Source of the DNA: Diplonema papillatum
Lineage: Eukaryota; Euglenozoa; Diplonemea; Diplonemida; Diplonemidae
DNA length: 64,000 nucleotides
Direction of reading: 5' to 3'
Assembly: GCA_030068145.1 (NCBI GenBank)
Contig: JAPJBO010001105.1
Span: forward strand, 1-64,000
This document shows, piece by piece, positions 45,301 to 57,187 of this stretch (positions are counted from its first letter, which is position 1; the number at the start of each line of letters is the position of its first letter). Made by a program: the position numbers and the translations under genes. Under the pieces are notes generated by a model that was not told the origin of the DNA, did not search any database, and worked only from the letters and a program-made list of their open reading frames with translations.

Positions 45301-48300
45301 CGCCACCGCCGTCTCCCGCCGAGCTCCTCGCCTCCGTCACCCTCCGCCTCTCCGCCGCCGGCGAAAGCATCGAACACATCATCGACACTGCGCAGCTCGC
45401 TGCAGGGCGGTCCTGGCTGCCCCCGCGCAGCACCACCGCCACCGGCGCGGCCCCCACCCACGGTGACCCTCGCGCAGTCGTGAACGCATTGTGCCGGCGC
45501 GTGCTGGGGTCGCTTCTCCTCAAGAAGCACGGGGTCCCCGCCGCTGCCGCCGCCCCCTTCCCGCGGGCGAAGCTGCCGTGGAGCGCGCTGTACGCGCCGG
45601 CTTGCTCCGCGGAGGTTGCCGCGCCGTGTCCGTTCCTGACGGTGCAGCCGCCGGTGCGCAGCCTGCGCGGGTGGCTCGTGGCCTGGCACCAAAAGCTCAG
45701 CGGCGGGTCCGGCGGCCGCGGGCGCGAGGACTGCGCCACAGCGGCCATTAGCGCCGCCGTGCTCGGCGCCTGCGTCGCGGCGTGCGCGCTGAGCATGGTC
45801 ACCGGCGCCGGCAGGCTGCTGCAGCGAGTCGGGAGGGCGCACATCGCGAGGAAGCAGGGCGCGTGGCTCTCGACCGCGAAGGGCCCGCACTTCGCGGGGA
45901 GGCGGCGCGGCCGGAAACCGCTCCCCGCCGCCGTAGCCGCCCGCCGCGCGAAGATGGACGCCGCCGCGGCGGAGTTCGCGCGGCTGTCCTACGCCCAGCC
46001 GCAGCTGCAGCAGCAGCAGCAGCAACAAGACAGCGACACGGCCGGCAGCCAGGGGGAGGACGACACGTCGTCGGGCGACGAATCGAGCAGCAGCGGCGGA
46101 GATCCCGTCGAAACCTCCGGCAGCGAGTCCGACTCCGCGACTGGATCCGAGACGTGGTGCACGTTCGACCCGCGAACGCCTTCTAAAAAGCAGCAGCGGC
46201 CCCCGGCTTCCGCCCCGCCGTTCGGCACGAAGCCCGACGGCTCCTGCGCGCACGGCGTCGTCATCACCGGCCCTCCCGGCGTGGGCAAGTCGGCCGCAGT
46301 GTACGCGGTCGCCCAGGAGCTGGGGTACCGGGTGCTGGAGGTCAACTCGAGCCGGCGGCGGACAAAGGACAACCTCTTCGCGATCCTCGGCGAGGCCACG
46401 CAGTGCCGGTTCTTCGCGAATGCGCCGCCCGCCCCGGACGCCGTGCCCGGCGCGGCGCCGCCGGCGAAGGCGAAGAAGCAGCCCAAACCGGAACCCCCCG
46501 CTTCGAAAACAGCGGCCGTGGCGCGCATGTTCGGCGGCGGCGGTGTCCCGGACGCGCGGAAGCAGGCCGGGGCTGCCGCGAAGCTGCGGAAGGTGGGCGG
46601 CCGAGGGGCCGGCGGGGCTTCGCCGCCACCGGCGGCGGCGGCCGCGGCGGCGCTGCTTTTCGGCGGCGCCGCCGCTCCTCCGAAGAAGCAGCGCAAGCTG
46701 CTGGCCCACGGCGACGACCCGCACCCGGAAGAGCAGCCCAGCGCGCAGCTGCAGGAACAGGAACAGGAACAGGGCAACCGCCTGGCCGGCACGTCTGCCT
46801 CCCCGCCTTCGCTGGCACGGGCCTGGGGGCTCTCCGGAGCCTCCGTGAATCAGCGTGTCGATGGTCCAGTCCCCCCAGCCGTCACGACGCAGCCTGCGGC
46901 GCCGGGGGGCGGGTTGCCGGCGGAGGCTGGCGGGCGCGGCGGGGAAACGCACATCCTCGTCCTCATCGAAAACGCGGACGTTTTCTTTGAAGACGAGCGA
47001 GAGTTCCACCAGACCATCCGCGCGTTGGTCGCCGGCTCCCGCTGCCCGGTGGTGCTCACCGCGAGGAGCCCGATTCCGGCGCTGAAGGACACCTGCGTTG
47101 TGCTGCCGTTCGAGGCGCACTCCTCGGCGAGGATAGCCGAGCACCTAGCCACCATCTCCCCTCCTCCTTCAACAGAGCCCCCCTCGTGGCCAGGCACGCC
47201 TGCGGGGCCTCATGCCTTTCCCTTCGTTGGTTTGGGCACAGGCGTCATCCTGCAGTTGATTCTGCTGACAGAGGGGTACAAACTGCCGTCGCATCTGCTC
47301 CACGCACTACTCCTCACCTTCGGCCCCGACTTGCGGGCAGCGCTGAATGCGTGCCAGGTATCAACTTTTAACTGTCATCACCATAAACCACCGCCCCATC
47401 GTTTCTCAAACTTTAAATGGGCGTGAGCTCGGGGTTACTTCATTCAACTCTGACGTAGAACCCGGGTTCTAAGTGGGCCAATTCTGGCAAGCAGGACTGG
47501 CGACGCGGGATGAATTGAGAGCTGACTTAAGGTGTCCGAGTGATCGCTCATCAGATCCCACAACGGGTGTCGGTTCATCTTGACAGCAGGACGGTGGCCA
47601 GTGGCCATGGAAGTCGGCATCCGATAATGAGTGTGTAACAACTCACCTGCCGGATGCACCGGTCCCGAAAATGGATGATGCTCAAGCGATTCACCCATAG
47701 TTGGCCGCGTACTGGTCGGGCGTGCGTAGGAGTGCGTGGTCCACGCCGCGAAGTCGTTGGCGTGAGCCTTGATGGAGCACGACGACCAAGACGAGCTAAA
47801 GAGGCGTAAACCCGGGCTACGGGAGACGTAGGCAGCGTGGTTTGGTGGAAGTACGAGTGGGAAATGATCCGGCACGCACAAACAAAGCAAAGCGCTTGCC
47901 TTTTTAAAGATTTTTTATCTTCGTTAAGCATACTTTCCCCAAATCAGGCATGGCTTCAACACGACGGGCTTCCCGAGTTAGCATCGACAACCGAGTCGGT
48001 TGCTTTACCCGGCGAAGAAGAAATAGGGCTGAAGCGGAAGCGCCTACAGGAGACCGTTGGTCTTGCCGTCGAAAGCGTGCCGCCGGCGCTCGTATGTCGT
48101 TGTCTCGCTCCTTTTCTTGCGACTAGCTCCTGCTACCTCCTGCTTCCAGATAACCAGTAGCTGCACATTGCTCCTGAGCATACTTGTGGCGGCTGAACGT
48201 GGTGGTTTATTCTGAACCCTCACCTGTCCTGAACGATGAAAGTGTGGTTAAACCGCGCAAAACCAAAAGATCTCAAGCTTATTCGATCAATCAACATCAG

Positions 48301-50049
48301 GTAGCGGCCGTGTCAATGGGAGTGCCGCCGAGTGGGTGTCGGAGCCTAGCGGACTATGTGGAAGGCTTCGCGACAAGGCGCGGGGCGACTGCGATCCAAG
48401 GGTCGACTGCGTGGAGCAACAGCAGCCCCGCCCACGGCTTCGAAATGGTCGCAGACAACTATATTCGCTTCGTGAACTGTTCCGAGGAAGTGGAGGCCCT
48501 GAGGCTGCCGGTCCCGGCTTGGGTCAGCCTCGGCCTCAAAGAACCGTTTTCGGACAGCGAAGGGGACGACGACGAGGATGAGGAAGAAGAAGAAGACCCG
48601 CCGCGAGCGGCCCAAGCGGCCCCGCCTCCCGGCAGCTTCAAGGCGGAACAGCGGCAGGACTCGTTAACCGATGCCGACGAACACGAATTTCTGCGCACAA
48701 ACGACTCCGCGCCTGAAGTCCCGCAGCGGCAACCCGTGTCTTTGTTCCCCAGCGTGCCAGCGTCTGAGCAGCAAGTGCAAAGGCAGCCAGAGACCGGCGC
48801 CAGTGCTGCGAAGCCGAATCCGGAAGCGTCGCCGCCTTTGCACGCGGGGAAGGCGCCCGGCGGCAAGCCGTTCCCGAAGACGCCCGTCATCAGCAGCCAG
48901 GGATCGGAGGTCCTGTTCCCCCCGGCTGCGGAGACTGCCTTGAACACCCGAACCAACAGCGCCCGCGACACTGCCGACGGCAGCTACGTCAACGGCAAGG
49001 GCCAAGCGATCGGTGCCGATGCCCTGAACCAGGCAAACGACGCCAAAGCGTCCTCTAAAAAACTCGCAGACCAGCAGCAGCAGCAGCAGCAGCAGGAGCA
49101 GCCGCGTCTCCAAGACCACCAGTTCGTCTCGACGCCGGGCCTCCCGCTCTTCGACTCACCGTCAGTCTCTCACGACGCGACACCGCCCTCCCTAGCAGCA
49201 CCAGGAGGCCCCTCGGACGACGAAGATGCATCGACCCCCGTTGTGGGAGCCCTGGCGGATCACCTCCAGCTGCGAAGGCAGGCCCGCTCTGGTAAAAGCA
49301 GACCGAAGGAAGCCCCGTCTAGCTGGACAGAAAAGCGAGCCGCGCCGCACCACGGAACAGCTCCGAAGTTCAACTTCGATGCCGCTTGGCGCGCGTTCTT
49401 GGAACCGAAACGGGAATGGGCCGCGCAGCCAGGCGGCAAGTTTGCATCGGACAAGGAAACCTTGCGGCGGGTGGCACGTGTCACGGCGTGCGCGTCACTG
49501 TGCGATGTGTGGGGGAAGAGGGGAGGTGGCGTGGACGAGGACGCGGTGATGACGACGCCTCAGGTTCTCAGGTGGCTTCCGAACTCGCTTGCCGCGATAT
49601 CCGTCAGGTACCTCGCAGGCACCAATGGCGCTCTTCCGGGCTCCACCATTGCCGACACACTGCGGGACCCTATGCCGGCCCCCCACAAAGAGGCGTATAC
49701 ACTGTCCTTCTCGCGATCAGCTGCGATCGCCATTCCCAGCTCTACCTTACCAGACGCACCGTCGCGCCTGGTACTTCGGACGAAGCTCCGGCGGCTCGTG
49801 ATGGCCCCCAGCAGAGACGAAACGAAGAGCAAGAAACAGATGCTCAACCGGCTGCAGTGGTCGGTGCCCCCGGCGTGCCTGGTCGCCTACACAGCGACTC
49901 TGGCCTTCCTCTACAAACGGTGCAACAGTCCCGCAGATACGCGTTCGAGAATCGCCAACAAAACGAAAGCTCGGCTGCAGGGCGCTCTGTCCAGGGCCGA
50001 GTGGAAGGAGCTCCTCGCTCACGCAGCCTCCCACTGGGCGTACTGCTGA
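42391..50049 (+). CDS. ATAD5: ATAD5/Elg1-type clamp-loader subunit
   Basis: ATAD5/Elg1 replaces Rfc1 in an RFC-like complex that unloads PCNA from DNA in the nucleus. Exons 42391-43284, 44544-47357, 47948-48091 and 48301-50049 join in phase 0 to about 1,866 residues. Exon 1 is basic, Ala/Ser-rich and disordered, with EMMFGKKRSR and VAPIFLLGG. Exon 2 has Walker A GPPGVGKSAAVYAVAQELG (Gly codon at 46269) followed by EVNSSRRR, both typical of ATAD5. Then comes a long Ala/Pro-rich insert of about 200 residues, then ILVLIENADVFF (Walker B region, about 46953) and PVVLTARSP. A long Walker A-B insert is also a feature of animal ATAD5. Walker B has EN where DE is usual. Later exons carry an acidic stretch (SDSEGDDDEDEEEEED) and a poly-Gln run. 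Exon 1 could be a separate gene if the first join is wrong. Confidence 0.82.
43285..44543 (+). other. First intron of the ATAD5-like gene (inferred)
   Basis: Donor gtatgc and acceptor gaacacag give a phase-0 join. The sequence contains no recognised gene. A 29-base piece after ttgtccgcag (44283-44311) could be mistaken for an exon but does not keep the frame. Confidence 0.5.
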
Positions 50050-50345
50050 GAAAAGCACACTCGAAAGCAGCCTTCTAACCCGAGTCAAGAGGTCATGATC
50101 CCTACTCTGCCCGACTGTGCGCCCGGTCGAAGAACAGCTAGCTTAGTGAATCAGCACGTGCGCTAGAGCGCAGAACGTTTCAACACAGTACCAAGGTGCC
50201 GCTTTCTCTCCGTTCAGGTAAATACACCAGGCGTTGGGGAACCACTCCGTCTGTGCGAGCTCGGCGAGAAGCAGGTCCGTCAGTTGTGAAAAACACGATA
50301 AGCCGGTCCACCTCTATTCCCTGGTGCTTCATGGAACTGCTTGGA
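50050..50345. other. No gene seen
   Basis: The 3' flank of the ATAD5-like gene. No AATAAA is evident. Confidence 0.4.
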
Positions 50346-50938
50346 GCTGTCTATCACGGTACACTGTGTGAGCCGTTGATCACGGTACACTGTGTGAGCT
50401 GTCTACGACGGTACACTGTGTGAGCTGTCTATCACGGTACACTGTGTGAGCTGTCTATCACGGTACACTGTATGAGCTGTCTATCACGGTACACTGTGTG
50501 AGCTGTCTATCACGGTACACTGTGTGAGCTGTCTATCACGGTACACTGTATGAGCTGTCTATCACGGTACACTGTGTGAGCTGTCTATCACGGTACACTG
50601 TGTGAGCTGTCTGCCACGGTACACTGTTTGAGCTGTCTATCACGGTACACTGTGTGAGCTGTCTACCACGGTACACTCTATCACGGTACACTGTGTGAGC
50701 TGTCTACTGTGTGAGCTGTCTATCATGGTACACTGTGTGAGCTGTCTATCACGGTACACTGTGTGAGCTGTCTATCACGGTAGAATGTGTGAGCTGTGTA
50801 TCACGGTACACTGTGTGAGCTGTCTATCATGGTACACTGTGTGAGCTGTCTATCATGGTACACTGTGTGAGCTGTCTATCACGGTACACTGTGTGAGCTG
50901 TTTATCACGGTACACTGTGTGAGCTGTCTGTCACGGTG
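50346..50938 (+). repeat. 26-bp minisatellite, about 23 copies
   Basis: The unit is ggtacactgtgtgagctgtc plus tatcac. Most copies are identical or differ by one or two bases. One region (about 50660-50720) shows a partial unit and a rearranged copy. It lies between the ATAD5-like gene and the ankyrin gene. Confidence 0.95.
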
Positions 50939-51085
50939 GACCGGCTTCGAACCGTAAATGCTGGATTGCCGGCCGCGGAAACTCTACTCTGTGTTGTGCA
51001 CCTGTTTCGTTGACGAAACCTTCACCTCTCGTAAAGTTGCAGTACGAAGGTGGGAAGGGGCGGCATATGGGCGGGGGATAATCCG

Positions 51086-51652
51086 ATGGTATCGTCTCAC
51101 CTGAAGTACCTCATTGCCGTCGGGGGCTTGGGTGTGACGCCTTTGATGATTGCAAGCTGGAGAGGTCGGGTGCCGATAGTGTCGCGGCTGCTGGATGCTG
51201 GCGCGTTGGTAAGCGACACCGACAGGAAAGGAAGAACTGCGCTCTGGCATGCAAGTGACGGAGGGCGGCCCGCCGTAATTCGCACGTTGATAGCAGCAGG
51301 CGGCGACGTGAACACAGCGGATGCCGGCGGCTGCGGGCCGCTGGCGCGGGCTTGCATGGAAGGGCACGTCGACGCAGCAGTCGTCCTCATCGCTGCGGGA
51401 GCGGATGTCGACGCCAAAAACCGCGCTGGGAAAACTCCGCTCATGGAAGCGAGCATGCGGGACCACGCCGCCATCGTCTCTGAGCTGCTTCAGGCGGGGG
51501 CTGATTTCCAAGTGACCGATCCGTACGGTAGAACAGCGTACATAGAAGCGAGCATGAGAGGGCACGATGCTGTTGCACGAGTCTTGCGCAAGTGTGTCAC
51601 GTCCCCGAGGGCTGCCGGTGTGCGCCGTCAAGCATCGACGCTGTCCGTATGA
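51086..51652 (+). CDS. Ankyrin-repeat protein
   Basis: From the first in-frame ATG the frame gives 188 residues with about five ankyrin repeats. Signature pieces are GVTPLMIASWRGRVPIVSRL, GRTALWHASDGGRPAVIRTL, GPLARACMEGHVDAAVVLI, GKTPLMEASMRDHAAIVSEL and GRTAYIEASMRGHDAVARVL, each followed by a D/A-G-A-D-V turn. Ankyrin repeats mediate protein binding. No other domain, signal peptide or membrane segment is seen. A stop lies 54 bp upstream in frame, so this start is reasonable, though a spliced upstream exon cannot be excluded. Third positions are G/C-rich, as in the other host genes. Confidence 0.75.
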   Translation: MVSSHLKYLIAVGGLGVTPLMIASWRGRVPIVSRLLDAGALVSDTDRKGRTALWHASDGGRPAVIRTLIAAGGDVNTADAGGCGPLARACMEGHVDAAVVLIAAGADVDAKNRAGKTPLMEASMRDHAAIVSELLQAGADFQVTDPYGRTAYIEASMRGHDAVARVLRKCVTSPRAAGVRRQASTLSV

Positions 51653-53331
51653 GACGTACAAACACGTCCGTACCACAGCTGTTTGCCCGGACGCGTTGGC
51701 GTGAGTCCGATAGAAAAAGACCCCGCGTAGAGAGTGTGTGCGGAGGATTGTCTGTGGGTTAGAATGCAAAGAATCTGTGACGATAAGCTGCATCGCCGGC
51801 GTCGCTGTTATCTCTTCGCGCGTGATGTGCCATGCTTTCGCCTCTTTAGCTCGTCTTGATTTTGTCGCGCTCAGGCGCGTTTGGTGCTTCGCTTCTCTTT
51901 CGACTGCTCGTCCAGCTTCATCGGTTGCGCGTCGATAGTTGTTTCCGCGGTGCTTGGGCGATGGTCGTGTTGTCTTCTGTGGGGTCGTCTGCTTCTTCGG
52001 CTGCGCTTCGATGGGTCCTCCCCTTCGTGAGGTTCCCGGCTTCGATGCGAACGCGGAGGTCGCTCGTCGCTTCTTCTCTGGCGTCGGTGCCGTTTTCCCG
52101 ACCTCCGTTCTTGATGCTGTAGAAGCGGGTTCTCTGCTGCTTCCGGAGCCCCAGCAGAATTGGAAACAGGATTCCCTGCATTGGGCGGATAACCAGGGTT
52201 CCTGTAAAGAACAGGGAGCTGCCTGCTCTCAGGTCCCTTGTTATGGTCACGAAAGGGGCTGATAGCTTTGAACCGCCGGCGCTGACGCGGGGCCGTTGGT
52301 GCCGCACAGTTTGGGTCTTCGACTCTGGCGTGCCGACTGCAGTGCTTGCACGTCGGCATGCCGTGGTAGACACCGGTGGTGTCCGTTGCAGCAGCACTCT
52401 GCTATCGTCTTACACGTCGCGCATTGTGGACTGAGCGGGCGACCCTCTGAAAAGCTACGCAGGCCGTCTTTCCGTCTGTATAATCACCAATCAGTCCATG
52501 AACTGCAATATGAAACGCTTGGGCTCGTCGGCTCTGATGAATGAACTCTCCTCGGTTCGACGCCGCAACTGCAAAATAGAAGCGAATCCAATGCACTTTC
52601 ATGTCATCAGCAGTTGGTGCGCTGGTGAAAACTGTGCAAGCATGCTCCAGTATCCCATTCGTCGGTGGCAGCCTTCGTACAGAGGCATACCATGCACAGC
52701 TGCGTCTGTCACCTCATCTCCTCTTTACGCACTCAGATTCTTTTCCAAGGATCGACTTGTAGTGCTCACACGTATTTTGCCAACATGGCCACCTTCAACA
52801 AAGGGTTGTTCTTCTTCTCTGCATTCCATCCGGAAATGATGACTGGGTGGTGACAAGAGTGGTCACTTCGTTCCCCCAAGGGCGGTACGGAGACCTCGTG
52901 TGTAGCCCGGATGCTTCACGGGTTGTCAGAAGGCTGAGTGGGTTCTGCACCTACACAGTATCAGGAACAGTAGCCGTCACTACGGAACCGCGCTGGGGAG
53001 GATGCCAACCGCACGAAAGACCTCACCCTACTAAGCTTCTGCCATGGCCAAAGCAAGTCCATTTTTTCCGGAATGTCGCCGTGTCTTCCACGGCAGTAAT
53101 TCTGTCAGAATGCGCGAACACGGGGATCTCTCTCTATCAGTAAAACCAACCTGTCTGTTTCAACCCTTAGACAATTCTGCCTGTTTGGGTTAGGAAGATC
53201 CGACATGAAGGATCAGAATACGCGTGGCAAGCTTGCTACGAAAGCTTGGCTGTACGTCTTTTACAGAAGTGAGGTAGGGGAAGAGAGGGGGTGAGGGGAG
53301 AGGGGGGGGGCACTACGGTAGGAGTCGATCG
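51653..53331. other. No gene supported
   Basis: A minus-strand frame over 51871-52359 starts MPTCKHCSRHARVEDPNC and becomes Arg/Ser-rich. It is not convincing without other exons. The region between 52440 and 53330 shows nothing recognised. Confidence 0.4.
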
Positions 53332-54819
53332 ATGCTGGCTCCCGTAGACACGCGCGGTCGGAAAATTGAAGACATTTACGCCGACGCCATGCGCGGGTCG
53401 CAAAGGATCCCAGTGCCGCACGATGAGATGCGCAGGTATCCGGTAGAAGACAGGAGCCCCCTACCCTACCCTGCAGAAGCTTACACCGGCGGGCACTACA
53501 GAGGCGCGGCACCCTCCCACAGCAGCTTCGCTGCTAGAGGGGCCAGAGACACCATCGAAGTCGATCGGCACCCTGCAACACACAACGCAAGCCCACCTCG
53601 CCCGGACGATCTCGTGTACGCAGAAGGCGACAGGTACCAGAACAACTACAAGCCAGGGTACAACGATTCGAAGCAGCCGTACCAGTACAACAGACCAGCA
53701 GGAGGACCGTCGAGTTATTCCTACAACAACAACGACAACTACCCAAGCAAACGACAACCGCGATCCACGCCACATGCTGCAATCGGCAATGAATTGGCGC
53801 AAACGCAGTCCGAGCTCCTCCATGTCTTGCGAGAATCGGCATACAACGCGAACAACAGGGCTCCGCGAGCCCCGTATCAGGAGACGAAGCCGTACCCAGC
53901 AATAGACGCGCCTCGGTACCAACCGATGCAGCACTACCCCCCCAGCGGGGACGAGGCGTACCTGAACCAGAGGGTGACGGAGCCCGTGTGGCACGGGCAG
54001 CGCTACCCGCCGATCACGCGGTGGGTCGTCCAGGACGACCAGGACACGCGCCGCGACAAAATGTGGGCGCCCCCCGGCATGAACAACTTCGCGAACCTCG
54101 AAGCCCTGCCGCTCGCTTCGGCGCCTGAAGGCGCCGGCGGGCCGGCGGCGTTGCAGCCCGAGGATCTAGAGCGTGCGCGCGACGTGATTCGCGAGCTTTT
54201 CGCGCTTCACGGCTTGACGGGACCGAAGTATGAAGGGTTGATGGAGCCCTGGCTCAGGGACGCGAACGTCATCGAAAGCATTGCTCGACTGTGCACAGCG
54301 TGGGTCCCGATGACCCGATACGGCCTGAGAGAGGGGAGTCCCCCGATTGAGCAGTGGTTCACCATTGTTTCGTTCGTGAACAACAAAGGTGGGGGCCGGT
54401 TCCCTTGTCTAACCTGGTTCGACGATCCCGACAGCAAGAAGTACCGCGACCACTGCCCGCTCAACGAGCTTGTTTCGTTCAAGGCCGGGACTACGTGTGC
54501 CACCTCACCAGGATTCACGCCGTACAGAGACGAAACGGGATCCCTCAGGTCCGCCACCCCTGCAAAAGCTGAACCTTCAGGACACACTACAAACGTTGTG
54601 GTGCGTCCTGAAGGTTGCATGGTGATTGCTTTCAAGGAACGGGTGCTCGAGACACATTGCAATCAGAAGGCGGACAGCGGGACCGTGTCTATAGCCATGA
54701 CTGCTGTGGTAGGCATCAACCAAGAGGCCATTCGGCAGGCTGCTGCTAGCTCTGTGGACAAACAATTCGGACACCCTGAACCTGAGTTTAAAGAGGCACC
54801 CCCTACAGGTGTTATCTGA
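53332..54819 (+). CDS. Tyr/Pro/Asn-rich protein with folded C-terminal half, unknown
   Basis: A single uninterrupted frame of 495 residues. Residues 1-220 are disordered and rich in Tyr, Pro, Arg and Asn (e.g. QYNRPAGGPSSYSYNNNDNY). From about residue 230 it looks folded: ERARDVIRELFALHGLTG, WLRDANVIESIARLCTAWVP, IEQWFTIVSFVNNKGGGRFP, then NVVVRPEGCMVIAFKERVLE and VSIAMTAVVGINQEAIRQAA. The C-terminal beta-rich segment with a final helix might be a PH-like fold, but this is only an impression. There is no signal peptide or membrane helix. The length without introns contrasts with the other genes. The family is not recognised. Confidence 0.7.
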   Translation: MLAPVDTRGRKIEDIYADAMRGSQRIPVPHDEMRRYPVEDRSPLPYPAEAYTGGHYRGAAPSHSSFAARGARDTIEVDRHPATHNASPPRPDDLVYAEGDRYQNNYKPGYNDSKQPYQYNRPAGGPSSYSYNNNDNYPSKRQPRSTPHAAIGNELAQTQSELLHVLRESAYNANNRAPRAPYQETKPYPAIDAPRYQPMQHYPPSGDEAYLNQRVTEPVWHGQRYPPITRWVVQDDQDTRRDKMWAPPGMNNFANLEALPLASAPEGAGGPAALQPEDLERARDVIRELFALHGLTGPKYEGLMEPWLRDANVIESIARLCTAWVPMTRYGLREGSPPIEQWFTIVSFVNNKGGGRFPCLTWFDDPDSKKYRDHCPLNELVSFKAGTTCATSPGFTPYRDETGSLRSATPAKAEPSGHTTNVVVRPEGCMVIAFKERVLETHCNQKADSGTVSIAMTAVVGINQEAIRQAAASSVDKQFGHPEPEFKEAPPTGVI

Positions 54820-57187
54820 GTGCACAGTCAGGCCATAGCAAGAACGTGGTCCGGATGTGACGAGTTACGAACCGCCTGACGAACCGTAGTGCTATGTTCA
54901 GCACCGTGTTGTGAGGAGTAACGCGATGTGGCTGCTAGTTGCGAATCACAAAATACTCTTTGGCGACCGCTCGCAAGCTACTAAGCCCCTCGTGGTAACC
55001 GTGATGCACCGTCAACTTTGAGGTTAGAAATGCAAGGAATCCACGGTGATGGCGATGGTCTGCGTTTCAGGTGACTGCCTCTTCGTACGTACCGAGTCGT
55101 TGAACTGAACTGACTGCACGCAATACAGCTACAGGCAATTCTACGGCACCAGGGAATAGAGATGGACCTGATGGAGCGTAACGCACCGTCGTGATAAGCT
55201 GTGGAAGGCGATTCGACTTAAAAGACCGAACCATGGTGCAAATAGGACAGTTGTTGCAAACCCGACAACTATTTCAAACACATTCTTGTCTCTTGTATTT
55301 TTTGTAAATGAAAGAAACCTCAGCTCTTTTTCCTCCTCCCCTCCTGCCCGCCGAGGAAAGAAGAACCAAGTACGCAAACGCGATTGCGAACAAATAGACG
55401 ACATCAACATACATTCATACGTTGAGCTCGAAAGGCACACGCTAGGTAAGCCCCCGTAGCTAGGAACAGCCGCCTGACAAACCAGAATCACCGCTGTCCT
55501 GTCTGCAGACCATCAGGTTCCGCGCTGATGATGGTCCGCCTTATGTGTCTGTGGCTTAAACGAACCGAAACACGGCGCCGACGGCCAGTGCAGTCTTGAT
55601 CACGTATCCATTCGAAGCACGTTCTTGCAATCCCCCCCTAGTTAGCAGGGTTACTGAACTGGGGCAAAGTACAGTCCCTGCCCAACGGGATTGGGAAGAT
55701 CTTGTACGTGCATGAGCCATCAACGCACAAGCATGCACCCAGTTAAAGCGTACGGAACAGCCGTGAATCTGAGTAAGTGCTGGATGTCGGAATAAAAGGT
55801 AAGAAGTAAAACGTCCCGTTGCAGTTGTTTATTGTCTTCTCCTCAAACCGAGCATCAGACGGCGCCTCCGAATTGTTTGTTTGACTTAGTGGTTGATCAT
55901 TTGTCGAACTGAGCCTGCTAACGATCGACATGATCCTCACCTCGTCCCTGTTGTGTGGTAGACAGATTTTGTCGCCTGGGTCTTTCGAAAAAGGTGTCGA
56001 CCGGATTTTAAACAAATGCGATCACGTGAACGCGCTTCAGACACAAGGGAGAAAGTGTGTCTGTCGCAGGTTCTAATAATATGAAGCAAGCTCTGCACAC
56101 AGGGCCAGTATCGATAAAAGAAAGGGGGGGGAGAAAGACTCTTTGTTCCGCCTCTCTGGCACGCCTTCGTGCTCTCCAATCAATGTGGCTGTATTGTGTT
56201 ACTATCCTGCCTTCTTTCATTTCTCATCTTGCTCGGACGCTTCCATTGCAAGTACGCGCGGTGATAGTAAAGTCACCCGTGTCTTCTCGACAGAAGTGGG
56301 ATCGTAGTTGAAGATTAGATTGTCAAGCCCACAGGTCATCAAGGCAATCGGTCATCGAGACACAACTGGGTCAGGAAAACAGGGCACTGCAGGCAAGGAA
56401 TACTTTCCTTTTGGACACGACGTTTTCCGCTCACGAAGCTGACCCCCTCAAGACGAACACAAGTTCATTAGGCACACGTGCTGTACGTCCCATAAGGCGA
56501 TCGTCGAAAGCACAAAAAGAAAAAGAGAGAAGAGGGATACGCCCGGGATGTCGTCGTCGCCGCGAAAGGAAAAAACAGGCCGGCGCAGAAGGACGAGAAG
56601 CCGGTCGGAAGAAGCCAGCTACAGCGGCGAGTCATTCCGGCCCGGCGGTTGGCGGGGGACAACGCCGTTGTCGGACCGAGGAAGCAAAGAAGGCTCCACG
56701 TTCGAAAGCTCTGAAGACATCCGGGGCCGGTATGTAGATGTTGTTCACGCAGACCTCGTATCCGCGTTCGATGACACCAAACCGCTAGTCCGGCAACACC
56801 GGATGCTCAACTGCGAACGCCGACACCGGATCTCCCGCTAGGACCGTCGACGCCAACACAAACACAAGACTCGCAGGCCAGTCCACCCGCAAACATCCCA
56901 CAAACACAAGAGCAGAACGTACTACTTGAATGCCGCCACTGTGGTGTTACAACAACAAGGTCCGGCAACCCGTTCGCAAACGTGTTTGGAGTGGGTGTAC
57001 AATACGGGAGGACTGCAAAGTCCAAGCCCAGACCGAAATTAGCCCAGCACCTACTTGGCGCGCCTGACCCAGAGCTACGAGGGTCGAAAAATATCTTCCA
57101 CATTTCTTTTTTTCAACAACCTTTCTCTTTTCCTACTTACTTTGATCATAGGTGTCACGGCAAGTTTTGGTAGCCGCTGCTTAACAA
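54820..57187. other. No gene supported
   Basis: Near 55160 the phrase gatggacctgatggagcg resembles 5072 in the eIF6 intron. Lys/Arg-rich frames at 56411-56841 are low complexity. Around 57150-57187, ggtgtcacgg and agccgctgct match the sequence just before the cassette at 22485, so the repeat family extends upstream of its 55-bp repeat. Confidence 0.45.

Noticed and set aside
44565..47144. 859-codon minus-strand frame
   Set aside because: It is antisense to the ATAD5-like exon and a product of strong G/C third-position bias.
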